The position numbers were made by a program, and so were the translations under genes. This document shows positions 7,669 through 16,982 of a stretch of DNA of 64,000 nucleotides, piece by piece. The first letter of the stretch is position 1, and every line of letters begins with the position of its first letter. The notes under the pieces were generated by a model. It did not search any database. It was given only the letters and a program-made list of their open reading frames with translations, and was not told the origin of the DNA. This DNA comes from UBA1431 sp049324235 (GTDB lineage Bacteria; Bacillota; Clostridia; Christensenellales; UBA1431), in assembly GCA_049324235.1 (NCBI GenBank), contig JBMOLJ010000062.1:4682-68681 (forward strand), in the 5' to 3' direction.

Positions 7669-8293
7669 ACGCTTCCTTTTGCTCAACGCCGTCACCGACC
7701 GCGCATGGCTGAACGGCAACACCCTGGAATATCAGGTCGAGCAGGCGATTCTTGGCGGGGCGACGATGGTGCAGCTGCGCGAAAAAGACCTCCCGGATGA
7801 AGAATTCATACGGCTTGCGCAAAAGGTTAAAACCGTGACGGACAAATACAGGGTGCCGTTCGTAATCAACGACAACGTCGAGGTAGCGGTGGCCGTGGAC
7901 GCCGACGGCGTGCATGTCGGGCAGAGCGACATGCCGGCTTCGCTCGCAAGGGAACGTATCGGCAGGGATAGGATACTGGGCGTTTCCGTTCAGACGGTGG
8001 AACAGGCCAAAAAGGCGCAGGAGGACGGCGCGGACTACATCGGCGCGGGCTGCGCGTTCGCCACGTCCACCAAAGCGGATGCAAGCTGCATATCCTTTGC
8101 CCTGCTCCGGCAGATATGCGAGGCCGTGACCATCCCCGCAGTGGCGATCGGCGGCATAAACGAGGACAACGCGATACAGCTAAAAGGCACAAAAATCAAA
8201 GGTATAGCGGTGGTCTCCGCCATTTTTTCGAAGCCCGATATTCAGGCGGCGGCCGCAAGCCTTGCTGCAATTGCAAAGACAATCGCAGAATAA
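7655..8293 (+). CDS. thiE: Thiamine-phosphate synthase (ThiE)
   Basis: ThiE couples HMP-PP and thiazole phosphate to thiamine phosphate. The 212-residue TIM-barrel protein has MVQLREKDLPDEEFI, FVINDNVEVAVAVDADGVHVGQSDMP, GVSVQTVEQAKKA, DYIGAGCAFATSTK and IPAVAIGGINEDN, all diagnostic. It starts at a TTG inside the thiM 3' end (14-base overlap), pointing to translational coupling with thiM. Confidence 0.93.
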   Translation: MKFDERFLLLNAVTDRAWLNGNTLEYQVEQAILGGATMVQLREKDLPDEEFIRLAQKVKTVTDKYRVPFVINDNVEVAVAVDADGVHVGQSDMPASLARERIGRDRILGVSVQTVEQAKKAQEDGADYIGAGCAFATSTKADASCISFALLRQICEAVTIPAVAIGGINEDNAIQLKGTKIKGIAVVSAIFSKPDIQAAAASLAAIAKTIAE

Positions 8294-8313
8294 ACACACG
8301 AGAGGTGATTCTT

Positions 8314-9150
8314 TTGCATACGGCATTATCCATTGCGGGAACCGACCCCACCGGCGGCGCGGGGATGCAGGCCGACATCAAAACGTTTACCGCGCTCCAC
8401 GTCTACGGCATGGGCGTCGTAACGACAGTGGTGGCGCAGAACACCTGCGGCGTGTACGCCGTGCAAAACATGCACGCCGATATGGTAAAGGCGCAGCTTG
8501 ACGCCGTTTTTACCGACATCTTCCCCGACGCCGTAAAGATCGGGATGGTCAGTACCATCCCGGTCATCGGGGCAATCATACAGAAGCTTAAAGAATACAA
8601 CCCAAAAAACATCGTGCTCGATCCCGTCATGGTTGCCACCAGCGGGCAGAGCCTTCTTGAACCCGAGGCGGAGCAGTTCCTTATTGAAAGGCTTATCCCC
8701 CTGTCGGACATCATCACCCCCAACATTCCCGAAGCCGAAGTGTTGTGCGGCTTTCCTATCAAGAGCATGGCGGATATGCTCAGGGCCGCCGAGCATATCG
8801 CAGAGTTTTACGGCGGGACCATCCTCATCAAAGGCGGGCACCTCGGCGGCAGCAACGATCTTCTGTTTAGGGCGGGAAACACAAGCTGGGTCACCGGAAA
8901 ACATATAAACACTAACAACACCCACGGGACCGGCTGCACGCTGTCTTCCGCCATTGCGGCCGGACTTGCGAAGGGCTATGACGCATATGCATCCGTCCGT
9001 TTTGCCAAGGATTATGTCACCCGCGCCCTTGACAGCGGACTTGACCTGGGAAAGGGGAACGGCCCGGTGGATCACTGCCATTGCATTCCTGAAATACCCG
9101 TATGCATTAACGGTTCTGACCCTGGCAGTATTTCTCAATCGCCTGTTTAA
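8314..9150 (+). CDS. thiD: HMP / HMP-phosphate kinase (ThiD)
   Basis: ThiD phosphorylates HMP and HMP-P to the pyrophosphate used by ThiE. Ribokinase-fold motifs are clear: SIAGTDPTGGAGMQADIKTF at the N-terminus, the KIGMV strand, VLDPVMVATSG, ITPNIPEAEVL, LIKGGHL and the anion hole NTHGTGCTLSSAIAAGLA. The start is a TTG at 8314, six bases after GAGGTG; a GTG at 8305 is also in frame. The last 20 or so residues are not family-typical and the 3' end overlaps the convergent ferritin-like gene by 44 bases. Confidence 0.94.
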   Translation: MHTALSIAGTDPTGGAGMQADIKTFTALHVYGMGVVTTVVAQNTCGVYAVQNMHADMVKAQLDAVFTDIFPDAVKIGMVSTIPVIGAIIQKLKEYNPKNIVLDPVMVATSGQSLLEPEAEQFLIERLIPLSDIITPNIPEAEVLCGFPIKSMADMLRAAEHIAEFYGGTILIKGGHLGGSNDLLFRAGNTSWVTGKHINTNNTHGTGCTLSSAIAAGLAKGYDAYASVRFAKDYVTRALDSGLDLGKGNGPVDHCHCIPEIPVCINGSDPGSISQSPV

Positions 9151-9640
9151 ATAGCTCTAAATGTACTCTTTCGTCCAATATTATCCTGCCAAGGACGCTC
9201 TGGATATAGGGATCGTCAATCCTACTGATGTGTATCTGGTAGTTTTGTATGGCTTTTTGCTCCGCATCCAGGTCCGCCTTTAACCGGCTGCAAAAATCGT
9301 TGCCGTAATAGACCATCCTGGGGTTCCACAGATACGTGGAACCCCTGAAAACCGGGTTCCCGCCCAATAAAAGGATAAGGCCCGCAATCATCTCCATGTG
9401 CCGCATTTCCGTGATCGCCACGTTTTCCAGAAGTTTTCCCACTTCTTTATTGCTTTCCTCCGTAACAAAATGATGATACAGATATTGGTTTATTGCCGTA
9501 AATTCGCTGACTGCCCCCGCATAATCGTCCATCAGCAGTTGTGCATATGACATGTTCGGCGCAGCTACCCGTATTTCCGGGTATGGCGCAGGATCGGCAT
9601 ACCCTTCCCTTCTATGCACGTCATGGTCTCCATACTCCAC
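9107..9640 (-). CDS. Ferritin-like di-metal protein
   Basis: This 177-residue helical protein fits the ferritin/rubrerythrin-like fold with two metal-binding half-sites: SEFTAINQYLYHHF and EMRHMEMI in the first helix pair, then DAEQKAIQNYQ and LDERVHLELF in the second. The four Glu and two His are in the usual ExnExxH places. Similar short proteins in Clostridia are annotated as ferritin-like or bacterioferritin-related; the substrate is unknown. I chose the GTG at 9640, 8 bases after AAGGAGG, over a GTG at 9649. It is monocistronic and convergent with thiD. Confidence 0.8.
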   Translation of the reverse strand: MEYGDHDVHRREGYADPAPYPEIRVAAPNMSYAQLLMDDYAGAVSEFTAINQYLYHHFVTEESNKEVGKLLENVAITEMRHMEMIAGLILLLGGNPVFRGSTYLWNPRMVYYGNDFCSRLKADLDAEQKAIQNYQIHISRIDDPYIQSVLGRIILDERVHLELFKQAIEKYCQGQNR

Positions 9641-9759
9641 AGAAAACACCTCCTTATTGCGTCTAAGACATTGTACGTTGATTGCCGCGATTTATTCCCG
9701 CCGGCCCGTCCGAACCATTCATAGACGGCTGCATATCATAGGGCAAGGGGGTGTGGCAG

Positions 9760-10389
9760 ATGGCGCGTTCACCTGCGGGAAACCGGTATACATACGATCC
9801 GCAAAACGGATCGCGCTATGCGCAGGCGTATGCGCTCTATTTCAATATACCCAAAGAAAAGCGCATTTTTTTCTATGACGCCGACGGCAACGACTGCTCG
9901 AATTTTATTAGCCAGTGTATCTGGGCGGCCTACGGCGGGTGGATACCGTCAACCGACGACGCGGCCGTGGCGCAGAACAAACAGCGCATGAAAGAATACG
10001 TCAGGGAAGTTGCGGGCGTATGGTACGGGTCGGATACCTTTTCCGGCCCCCCCAACTGGTGCCGGGTCGAGGGCATTTTTTCCTATGTCACCTCCAAAAA
10101 AGCCGTGGGGCCCAGCGGCGAGAAGGTCGCCGAGGGAACCTGGGAAAACATAGACCCCGGCATCATCCAAAAAGGCGACATCGTCCAGCTGGTGGTCAGC
10201 GGCTATGCGAGTTACCGCTACGGCCACAGCCTGTATGTAACAAAACAGGGAGCGACGTTTGACGATATACTGATCTGCTGCCACAGCTACGACAGGCTCA
10301 ACGCGCCGCTGTCCTCGTTCTCCCTTTATCCCGAAGCATATAAAAAGCTAAGGGTTTTGCGTCTCAAAGACGCCGTTTTTGCAAAGTAG
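9760..10389 (+). CDS. Amidase-domain (Amidase_6-like) protein without signal peptide
   Basis: The 209-residue protein matches the putative amidase domain seen in Firmicute spore and wall proteins: YAQAYALYFN, then the catalytic-type DGNDCSNFISQCIWAAYGG with Cys near residue 47, GDIVQL, and a histidine in RYGHSLYV near residue 150. It lacks an export signal, unlike the related protein at 12144. The ATG at 9760 follows a GGGGGTG site; a GTG at 9751 is an alternative. The substrate is unknown; a peptidoglycan-like amide is a reasonable inference. Confidence 0.75.
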   Translation: MARSPAGNRYTYDPQNGSRYAQAYALYFNIPKEKRIFFYDADGNDCSNFISQCIWAAYGGWIPSTDDAAVAQNKQRMKEYVREVAGVWYGSDTFSGPPNWCRVEGIFSYVTSKKAVGPSGEKVAEGTWENIDPGIIQKGDIVQLVVSGYASYRYGHSLYVTKQGATFDDILICCHSYDRLNAPLSSFSLYPEAYKKLRVLRLKDAVFAK

Positions 10390-10406
10390 GAACGCGGAAT
10401 ACAGCA

Positions 10407-10441
10407 AAGCCTGCTGATGCAAGCAATCAGCAGGCTTTTTA
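10407..10441. terminator. Intrinsic terminator between convergent genes
   Basis: AAGCCTGCTGAT pairs with ATCAGCAGGCTT around a short loop, followed by TTTT on the plus strand. It ends the amidase gene and sits 14 bases from the end of the opposing lipoprotein gene. Confidence 0.85.
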
Positions 10442-10454
10442 TACGGTGCCCGTA

Positions 10455-11945
10455 CTATTGAGACGGGACAAGTACGATAGCCCTTATCTTCATCCCGGAC
10501 CACGAGCCGAGCCAGACCGTATCCCCGTCCCACCGGTCATGGATGAGAAAACCGTCCCGCTTGACCCCGTCGATCTTTGCAAGGAAATAATGCCTTTCTC
10601 CCTTATAATAGGGCGAATAGTTGCGGCTTACCCAGATATCCTCGTTGTGCTTGACGCCCAGACCCGTTAAAAAGGCGTCTGCCTGTCCTGCGTATTCCCG
10701 CTTGAGATTACTCCAGTCGGCCAGGCTTGCCTTATATCCGAATTCCTTTTTTACGCCGGCTTCAACATCCTCCGCTCCATATTTCCCGCTTGTCAGCTTG
10801 TATGTATAGGTAACATCCCCGGTATTGTGCCCGGATGTATTGTTGCTCGGCGTCGCAGTAGTATTGCCGGTACTGTTCCTGGGAGTCTGCGCCGCGGCAG
10901 GTGTTGCCGTCGCTGCCGCGGTGCTCTCGGAATCCTTTTTTTCAACCGTAAACCCGAAGATCATACTTGGCGAATCAAAGTTTACGGAAGCTAATGCCAA
11001 TCCCGCCTGCGCATGTATGGCGCTCCCGTCGGCATTGATTGCACCCCATCCTTTGCCAGGCAGCGCCTTGTACCATTGATACACTTCATAGCTGCTGACA
11101 TCGTTGATTTCGACCTTGTATCCGATGACCGCCTGCTCAATGGATTTGACCGGCGATCCCATGAGCGGCAGTACGGCCGCATACTCAGATGGCAGTTCGC
11201 CGGGCCACGGCGGCAGCGGAACCATTTGGACCGTATGTTTTAACAGCGTAATTTCAACCGGCTTTACTCCGTCCGGGTCCACAAACACGTTTACTTCGTA
11301 TAGCCCTTTTTGCAGTACATACAGCCCGCTTGCCTGTCCCTTATTGTTAAACCCCGCGTTTACCAGCTCCTGCATGTATTTCTGTACATCCTCCCCTGTT
11401 GCATTCTTGAACGTGCACTTGAAGGCCCTGTCGTAGTCTGCAAGCTGCAACTCTGTCGCTGATACCGGTTCGGAATATTTATAAAACGGGATCATGCAGT
11501 CCAGTTCGGCGCTCACCGGCGCGGGCCATTCCCCCCTTGCCTTATCCAGCGTTACTTTGACATGCAACGCCTTATCCAGCGTACTATAGGACATTTCGAT
11601 GTGGGTTGCGCCCTTGTTTGCCTCGTTGCCAAAAAGATACCATCCTTTTTCTTCCAGGGAACCAAGCCATTGTACATAATCATAAAGCTTTAATTGGTTG
11701 ATTGCTGCGGCGCCGGTTGTCATATTGCCCGTTTCTTCTAAAGAAGTGTCCCCCAGCACTCCGGCGGGCAACGTGATGCTTTGACACAATTCTGAAAGCT
11801 CGCTTCCCCATCCTTGCACAATGGCCGACGCAGACGGCGGCGGCTGCCCCGTTGATGCCGTCCCGTTATTATTGGGCCCGCATCCCGCGAGCAAAACCAC
11901 GGACATTATGATATGCGCAACCGCGCAGTATGCTTTTTTCAACAC
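10455..11945 (-). CDS. Large secreted lipoprotein of unknown function
   Basis: A 496-residue exported protein: a short basic start, hydrophobic segment and lipobox LLAGC with Cys22, then three or more repeated-looking modules of about 110 residues (YDYVQWLGSLEEKGW, YMQELVNAGF, YEVYQWYKALPGKGW), each built on a Y-x-x-W/L-x-x-x-x-x-KGW theme. An Ala/Thr/Pro linker near residue 345 precedes a distinct C-terminal domain. I do not recognise the family. The start GTG at 11945 has GGGGGG 8 bases upstream; GTG at 11954 overlaps that site. It is transcribed apart from its neighbours. Confidence 0.75.
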   Translation of the reverse strand: MLKKAYCAVAHIIMSVVLLAGCGPNNNGTASTGQPPPSASAIVQGWGSELSELCQSITLPAGVLGDTSLEETGNMTTGAAAINQLKLYDYVQWLGSLEEKGWYLFGNEANKGATHIEMSYSTLDKALHVKVTLDKARGEWPAPVSAELDCMIPFYKYSEPVSATELQLADYDRAFKCTFKNATGEDVQKYMQELVNAGFNNKGQASGLYVLQKGLYEVNVFVDPDGVKPVEITLLKHTVQMVPLPPWPGELPSEYAAVLPLMGSPVKSIEQAVIGYKVEINDVSSYEVYQWYKALPGKGWGAINADGSAIHAQAGLALASVNFDSPSMIFGFTVEKKDSESTAAATATPAAAQTPRNSTGNTTATPSNNTSGHNTGDVTYTYKLTSGKYGAEDVEAGVKKEFGYKASLADWSNLKREYAGQADAFLTGLGVKHNEDIWVSRNYSPYYKGERHYFLAKIDGVKRDGFLIHDRWDGDTVWLGSWSGMKIRAIVLVPSQ

Positions 11946-12064
11946 CTTTGCCACCCCCCTTATGAATCTATTTGTAATATTTTGTATTTAAAAGAAAAAT
12001 ACCTTTTTTAGTTGCTTTAATCTATGGAAAAATTTCTCAGAATCAAAAAACTGTGACCGCATAC

Positions 12065-12095
12065 GAAAACCCTCCGGCAAAACGGAAGGTTTTAC
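12065..12095 (-). terminator. Terminator downstream of the amidase-domain lipoprotein-type gene
   Basis: On the minus strand AAAACCTTCCG-loop-CGGAGGGTTTT forms a stem followed by TTTTCG. It lies about 50 bases past the stop of the gene at 12144-13322. Confidence 0.7.
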
Positions 12096-12143
12096 GATTC
12101 ATTCATGCGATTGTTCGGAAAACATCTGGGGACGCGGTGTTCC

Positions 12144-13322
12144 TTAATAATTCACCCGTATCAGATAAAACTTGATTTTGCTGTCGCTCCACCCCAGGTC
12201 CCACGGAACCCTGTACCTGTCGGTATTGTGGCAGTTCACCAGCGCGTAACCCCTTGAATCCGCCCCTGTAACAACGGAAACGTGCTTTACCTTTCCATTT
12301 TTCTGGTATGCAACAATGTCGCCCGGGAGAAGCTTATAGGATGCTTTGAGCACCTCGCTGTAAGAGCCGGACGCAATCAGCGAGCCCCTTCCGCTGTAGA
12401 TTAGATAATCCTTGAATCCCTGGGCGTTCAGCCAGGCTCTGCTCCCGTCTTTTGCGTAGTTCCACGACCCCGTTTTCTTGAATCTTCCGCCCTCATGGAG
12501 CACTTGGGAAGCGTAGTTGGCGCAGTCTCCGCCCATCGAGTTATAGTTTTTGTACTTTTTGTTATAGCTGTAGCTGTTTTCTCCCGAATCGGCGGCGCCG
12601 CAGTAGGCGTCCGCATATTCGACGGCCTTTAGCCTGCGTTCATTCAAATCCAGGGATTCCGCGGCTTTCTGCGAAAGTATATATTCCCTGTTCTCTTGGG
12701 CGTCAATGTTTTCAAGATCCAGCGAATCGGCAAAGGGGTCGGTGTACCATTCCCTTGTTATCAGCCACGCTCTGTCACGCCGCTGAAAAACGATTTCATG
12801 ATAGGTGCCTATCCGCAGCATATTCCCCTCCTGCGGCCTGTCTTTATAGGCATACCTGTACTCGGTGGACGCAAGGAAATTTGCCGTTATCCTGTCACCT
12901 TTATGGTTGATCCATTTTTTCTGTATTTTTGCCGTAATATAGGTAAATGCGACTCCTTGCTTCTGCGCCCAGTTTTGAAGATACTTTGTCTTCTTCACCT
13001 CATGGTCATAGGCGTACAGGCCGTTTTGCACTTTTGTGTCATAGAATTTTTTGATGGTTTCAAGGTCGCCCTTTAAAAGGGAACTGTTTCGTACGGCAAT
13101 AACGTCTTCAATGAGCGCCATGACCGCCTGGTCGCTCATGCCGGGGGGTGCGGTTGCAGCGGGGGTGTCAGTCGTATCGGGTACGCCAGTAATGTTTGGT
13201 GTGGCCGATGCAGGCTTGGCGTCCGGTGACGGCGAAAAAAAGAGAAGCGAAAGGAGTATTGCCGCGGACAACAGCAGTACCATGATCAAAATGGTTTTTC
13301 TCAGTTTGACCACAAGGAACAT
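12144..13322 (-). CDS. Membrane-anchored amidase-domain (Amidase_6-like) protein
   Basis: The 392-residue protein has an N-terminal transmembrane segment (about residues 9-30), a Pro/Thr/Ala-rich linker, a middle region (about 65-200) like the NTF2-like half of such proteins, and a C-terminal amidase domain: YADAYCGAA, MGGDCANYASQVLHEGG with the candidate nucleophile near residue 268, GDIVAYQ, and a His in KVKHVSVVTG near 348. Predicted to act outside the membrane on the cell wall. It shares its catalytic layout with the cytosolic-looking protein at 9760. Function inferred from family only. Confidence 0.8.
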   Translation of the reverse strand: MFLVVKLRKTILIMVLLLSAAILLSLLFFSPSPDAKPASATPNITGVPDTTDTPAATAPPGMSDQAVMALIEDVIAVRNSSLLKGDLETIKKFYDTKVQNGLYAYDHEVKKTKYLQNWAQKQGVAFTYITAKIQKKWINHKGDRITANFLASTEYRYAYKDRPQEGNMLRIGTYHEIVFQRRDRAWLITREWYTDPFADSLDLENIDAQENREYILSQKAAESLDLNERRLKAVEYADAYCGAADSGENSYSYNKKYKNYNSMGGDCANYASQVLHEGGRFKKTGSWNYAKDGSRAWLNAQGFKDYLIYSGRGSLIASGSYSEVLKASYKLLPGDIVAYQKNGKVKHVSVVTGADSRGYALVNCHNTDRYRVPWDLGWSDSKIKFYLIRVNY

Positions 13323-13613
13323 TCAAACCAAACCTCAAGAGATTTTATTGATAGTCTATTATCGGAGAATGGGTTTTAGTCCTTATGCGAACGTATAAAA
13401 AATGAGGATATCATCCGTTCCAGCCTATGAAGTATTGCAAAAAAAGCCCTCGTTTAAGGGATTTTAAGATATTCCTTAATTGGTTAAGATGTCTTTGCGT
13501 ATGCCCCAGCGGAAAACGGACCGTATGCCCCGGCGTTCTTACGATCACCTGACGTAATCCCGGTTCGCCGCGAATAAGATATAGCAGTAATAATATCAAA
13601 AGGGGGTGCCCGC

Positions 13614-14573
13614 ATGGAATTCGGATTGGCCCTTTCGGGGGGAGGCGCGCGGGGAGCGGCGCATGTGGGTATTTTAAAGGCCCTGCTTGAAGAAGGGCTC
13701 ATGCCGTCTTATGTGGCAGGGACCAGCGCAGGCGCGATTGTAGGCGCGCTCTTTGCCTCAGGCTATACGCCTGAAGAGATCGAAGGCTTTTTTATAAGCC
13801 ATGGGCATAAGGTGCTCGACTATAATTTCCGCGGCCTTGCGGTTTTTGCCTTTAGCCTCATCACCCAAGGCCATGCAAAGGTAGACGGGCTGATAAGGGG
13901 CGCCAGGCTCGGTCGCCTGATCAGGGATTTCTGCGCAGACAAGGGCGTTTTTGACATAAAGGACGTGCGCATACCCCTCGCAATCACCGCAGTCGACATC
14001 AACAATGGAAAACTCGTCCTTTTCGTATCCCGTATGCCGCAGTCAGGCCGTGACAAAAAGGCGCTCTACATCGACGATGCCGCGCTCTGGCAGGCCGTAC
14101 GCGCCAGCACCGCCGTACCCGTGGTATTCAGGCCGGAAATGGTGGACGGCATGCGGCTGGTCGACGGCGGAGTGCGGAACAATGTGCCGGCGGACGTCCT
14201 CAGGAGCATGGGGGCGAAAAAGGTGCTCGCCGTAAACCTCGGGTATGCCGGCCAGCAAAAAAACGATGTGGACAATATCCTTGAAATAGGCGTACAGAGC
14301 ATCGACATCATGTCCTACCAGATTTCGGAAACGCTCGTCCAGAATGCGGATTACCTCCTTCTGCCCGGGATTTTTGATGTCAGCTTACTCGAAGTTGAAA
14401 AGATCCCCCGCACCATCGAACGGGGATACCGTGCCTGCAGGCAGCACATGCAGGAGATAAAAAAAGCGCTGAACCACGCATCAGGCACGGCTGATTTTGG
14501 GGCCGCGCCTGCGAACGTCGTTCCTTTCGGCAGCCTGAAAAGGCAGGATTTCCTGAAAACGAACAGGAAATAG
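13614..14573 (+). CDS. Patatin-like phospholipase (RssA/YchK type)
   Basis: A serine/aspartate dyad lipid hydrolase. The 319-residue product has the oxyanion loop GGGARGAAHVG at residues 9-19, the nucleophile elbow GTSAG with Ser38, and the Asp of DGGVRNN near 184. No signal peptide, so it acts in the cytosol or on the inner face of the membrane. A GGGGGTG site precedes the ATG. It is followed after 87 bases by a permease in the same direction. The substrate is unknown. Confidence 0.9.
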   Translation: MEFGLALSGGGARGAAHVGILKALLEEGLMPSYVAGTSAGAIVGALFASGYTPEEIEGFFISHGHKVLDYNFRGLAVFAFSLITQGHAKVDGLIRGARLGRLIRDFCADKGVFDIKDVRIPLAITAVDINNGKLVLFVSRMPQSGRDKKALYIDDAALWQAVRASTAVPVVFRPEMVDGMRLVDGGVRNNVPADVLRSMGAKKVLAVNLGYAGQQKNDVDNILEIGVQSIDIMSYQISETLVQNADYLLLPGIFDVSLLEVEKIPRTIERGYRACRQHMQEIKKALNHASGTADFGAAPANVVPFGSLKRQDFLKTNRK

Positions 14574-14660
14574 CGGTCCGTGCAGGTTCATTATTTCTGC
14601 GCATGTTGCAGATAGCCGGACGCATATATTTCAGGAAATGCTGCCTAAGGTCGTGATGCC

Positions 14661-15731
14661 ATGAAACCTGAATCATCCATCAGCGCGCGAAAAATAGCGG
14701 CCGTATATATCGGAACCGTTGTGGGCGCCGGATTTGCTTCCGGACAGGAGGTGCTCCAGTTTTTCAATGCGTTCGGAAGGGAAGGCATCCTGGGCTGCGC
14801 CGTTGCCACCGCATTGTTTTTCTTTTTCGGCTATTCCATTCTTCTTCTCGGAAGAAGCCTGAACGCGCGGTCCCACGTGGATATCGTCACGTTCACAAAC
14901 GGCAGGCTGATAGGAACTTTTATTGATCTGGTGATTACCGTTTTTTTATTCGGCGGATTCGCAGTAATGATAGCGGGTGCGGGCGCCATTTCCGAAGAAC
15001 AGTTTCATATTTCTTCCCTCTGGGGTACGGTTACGATGGCGCTGGCCGCGTTTTTAACAGTCTATACCGGTACGAAGGGGGTTCTAAACGCCAACAGCAT
15101 AGCCGTTCCGTTTCTGCTTGTATCCGTTCTGTTCGTTTTTCTATACAGCCTTGCTACGAATCCCATCTCAGACAATGACATACATACATCAGCACAGTTA
15201 ACAGGCGCGGCGCCCAACTGGATAACGGCCGCCATAAATTACGCGTCCTATAACCTCGTCATCGCAATAGCGGTCCTCGCGCCTTTGGGGGCAAAAACCG
15301 GGGATAAAAGCATGCTTTTGCGGGGCGCATTGATGGGAAGCGTCGGGCTTGGAGGAGGCATCCTCGGAATATATTTTTGCATATTTACAAACATCACGTC
15401 CGTTTCGGGCGTGGAGATCCCGATGATTGAAATCGTAAAAGGCATATTTCCCGTGTTCCGGCTGCTCTTTGCCTTTGTGCTGCTTGCCGCGGTGTATACG
15501 ACAGCCGTAGGCAACCTGTACGGATTCATTCGCAGAATAGGAGTGAAGACGGACAGTGGACTATCCAGGGCCTTAATAATGGCCGGTGTGACGGCAGCAG
15601 CTTTGGCCGTTGGGCAGTTCGGGTTTTCCAAAATGGTAAAGTACCTGTATCCCGCCATCGGTTACGGCGGGATACTCATGTTTATCGGAATCCTCTATGC
15701 GCGGGCGGCAAAACGGAGCTATTTCAAATAG
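14661..15731 (+). CDS. YkvI-like membrane transporter
   Basis: A 356-residue integral membrane protein with about ten hydrophobic segments. It opens with an AAVYIGTVVGAGFASGQEVL stretch, the glycine-rich first helix typical of YkvI and related LeuT-fold/APC carriers, and repeats that style near IAVLAPLGAKTG and GGILGIYF. The family is annotated as putative amino-acid-type transporters; the substrate is not known. It could be co-transcribed with the patatin gene. Ribosome binding site is only moderate (AAGGTCG). Confidence 0.75.
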   Translation: MKPESSISARKIAAVYIGTVVGAGFASGQEVLQFFNAFGREGILGCAVATALFFFFGYSILLLGRSLNARSHVDIVTFTNGRLIGTFIDLVITVFLFGGFAVMIAGAGAISEEQFHISSLWGTVTMALAAFLTVYTGTKGVLNANSIAVPFLLVSVLFVFLYSLATNPISDNDIHTSAQLTGAAPNWITAAINYASYNLVIAIAVLAPLGAKTGDKSMLLRGALMGSVGLGGGILGIYFCIFTNITSVSGVEIPMIEIVKGIFPVFRLLFAFVLLAAVYTTAVGNLYGFIRRIGVKTDSGLSRALIMAGVTAAALAVGQFGFSKMVKYLYPAIGYGGILMFIGILYARAAKRSYFK

Positions 15732-15735
15732 CGTG

Positions 15736-16719
15736 TCACGCAAAAGGCACTATTGCCTGCCCCGTTCTTTTGAATATCCTGTATATGCACAGGGTCAGCC
15801 ACCCTGACGGCTCTTTCTTCTGTCCGAAATCCCAGCCTTTCATGACCTTATAGACTGACTCGGGGGTGAAGCATCCGTTTTCGTCCGCCTTTTCCCGGAT
15901 GCAGTCCAGCATCCCGGCAAACCGCTTATCTTCGTGGACCCACGGGCATTTTGACAGCGCGTCGGCAACGCTGACGATGTCGTACCAGCAAAGGGGCGCT
16001 TTCAACTTGCGGAAATCGTTCCCCATATAGAATATATACGGGTGCTTGGTCAGGCTGTTCTCCCAAAGATCAAGGAGCGCCGCAGCTCCGGTTTGCGCCT
16101 GCGAACCGCCGCGCCACTTTCCGCTCTGCTGGAGCAGGTTGAGCATCTGCAGCGTCGCATACGGGCACGGGTCGTCCTTCCTGCCGGGGCCGCGGAATTT
16201 CCCCAGCTCGGGAGAAACGGCGCACGGCCAGCCGTTTTCCCTGACGAGCATGGCCAGACAGGCTATAGCGTTTTGGAGGAGGCTTTCATCGACGCCCAGC
16301 TTCAAAAGGGCGCCCAAAACGACCGGCGCGTCGCACAAGGCCCAGGCCCATTGATTTTCTCCCGTACCTCCAAAATGTTTGGGAATGTTCATCAGAACCC
16401 GGGGGACGCCGTCTGGGTCCGTATAGCTGAGGATTGCTGACACTATTCGGGCAATCTGCGGCACCTTTACCGTGCAGCCGATGTCGGCCAGAAAAGAAAG
16501 CTTGTGCATGAGCAGCCCGGCGTTCTTATGGCTGGAGACGACGCTTATCTCCCATCCGTCCAATTCGCTCAAGAGTCCGGCAATCAGGGGATGATGCATG
16601 CAGGCTTCAAATAATTCCGGCATCCCCTGACCGTCCACGTTTTCCCCAAGAAGCTGCGCCCTTGCGGCAAATGCAACCCAGGGTTCTTTGTTCACCAGCC
16701 ATTCTATCGGCGCGTTCAT
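15736..16719 (-). CDS. Hypothetical protein, alpha/alpha-barrel (prenyltransferase-like repeat) type
   Basis: A 327-residue soluble protein with no clear catalytic motif. Stretches such as QWAWALCDAPVVLGALLKLG and CPYATLQMLNLL, and recurrent GxW and CWYDIVSVADAL segments, look like the helical repeats of squalene cyclase or prenyltransferase beta-subunit barrels. Similar proteins in Clostridia are annotated as hypothetical. Two adjacent ATGs precede it; the second (16719) has better spacing to GGAGG. It is convergent with the YkvI gene, four bases apart. Confidence 0.65.
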   Translation of the reverse strand: MNAPIEWLVNKEPWVAFAARAQLLGENVDGQGMPELFEACMHHPLIAGLLSELDGWEISVVSSHKNAGLLMHKLSFLADIGCTVKVPQIARIVSAILSYTDPDGVPRVLMNIPKHFGGTGENQWAWALCDAPVVLGALLKLGVDESLLQNAIACLAMLVRENGWPCAVSPELGKFRGPGRKDDPCPYATLQMLNLLQQSGKWRGGSQAQTGAAALLDLWENSLTKHPYIFYMGNDFRKLKAPLCWYDIVSVADALSKCPWVHEDKRFAGMLDCIREKADENGCFTPESVYKVMKGWDFGQKKEPSGWLTLCIYRIFKRTGQAIVPFA

Positions 16720-16982
16720 CATCTTCCTCCTTATAAGGCTCGTTTAATCATGCAGAAAAAGCAGCGAAAGGACGGCTGCAAACAAAGCAATAGAAAGATC
16801 GGACACCGTACATCATTTCCTTCATGTTTTAGGGATAATATACCATAATTTGCGAGACAAAGGGTAAGCTTTTTTACCGTTTTACCATGTGAACGAAAGA
16901 TGCTCCCGTATCTCCGCCAAAGCATGAATTGCCTGGTTTCTGAACAACCTATACATGCAGACACGACAAGGAGGCGGTTTTC

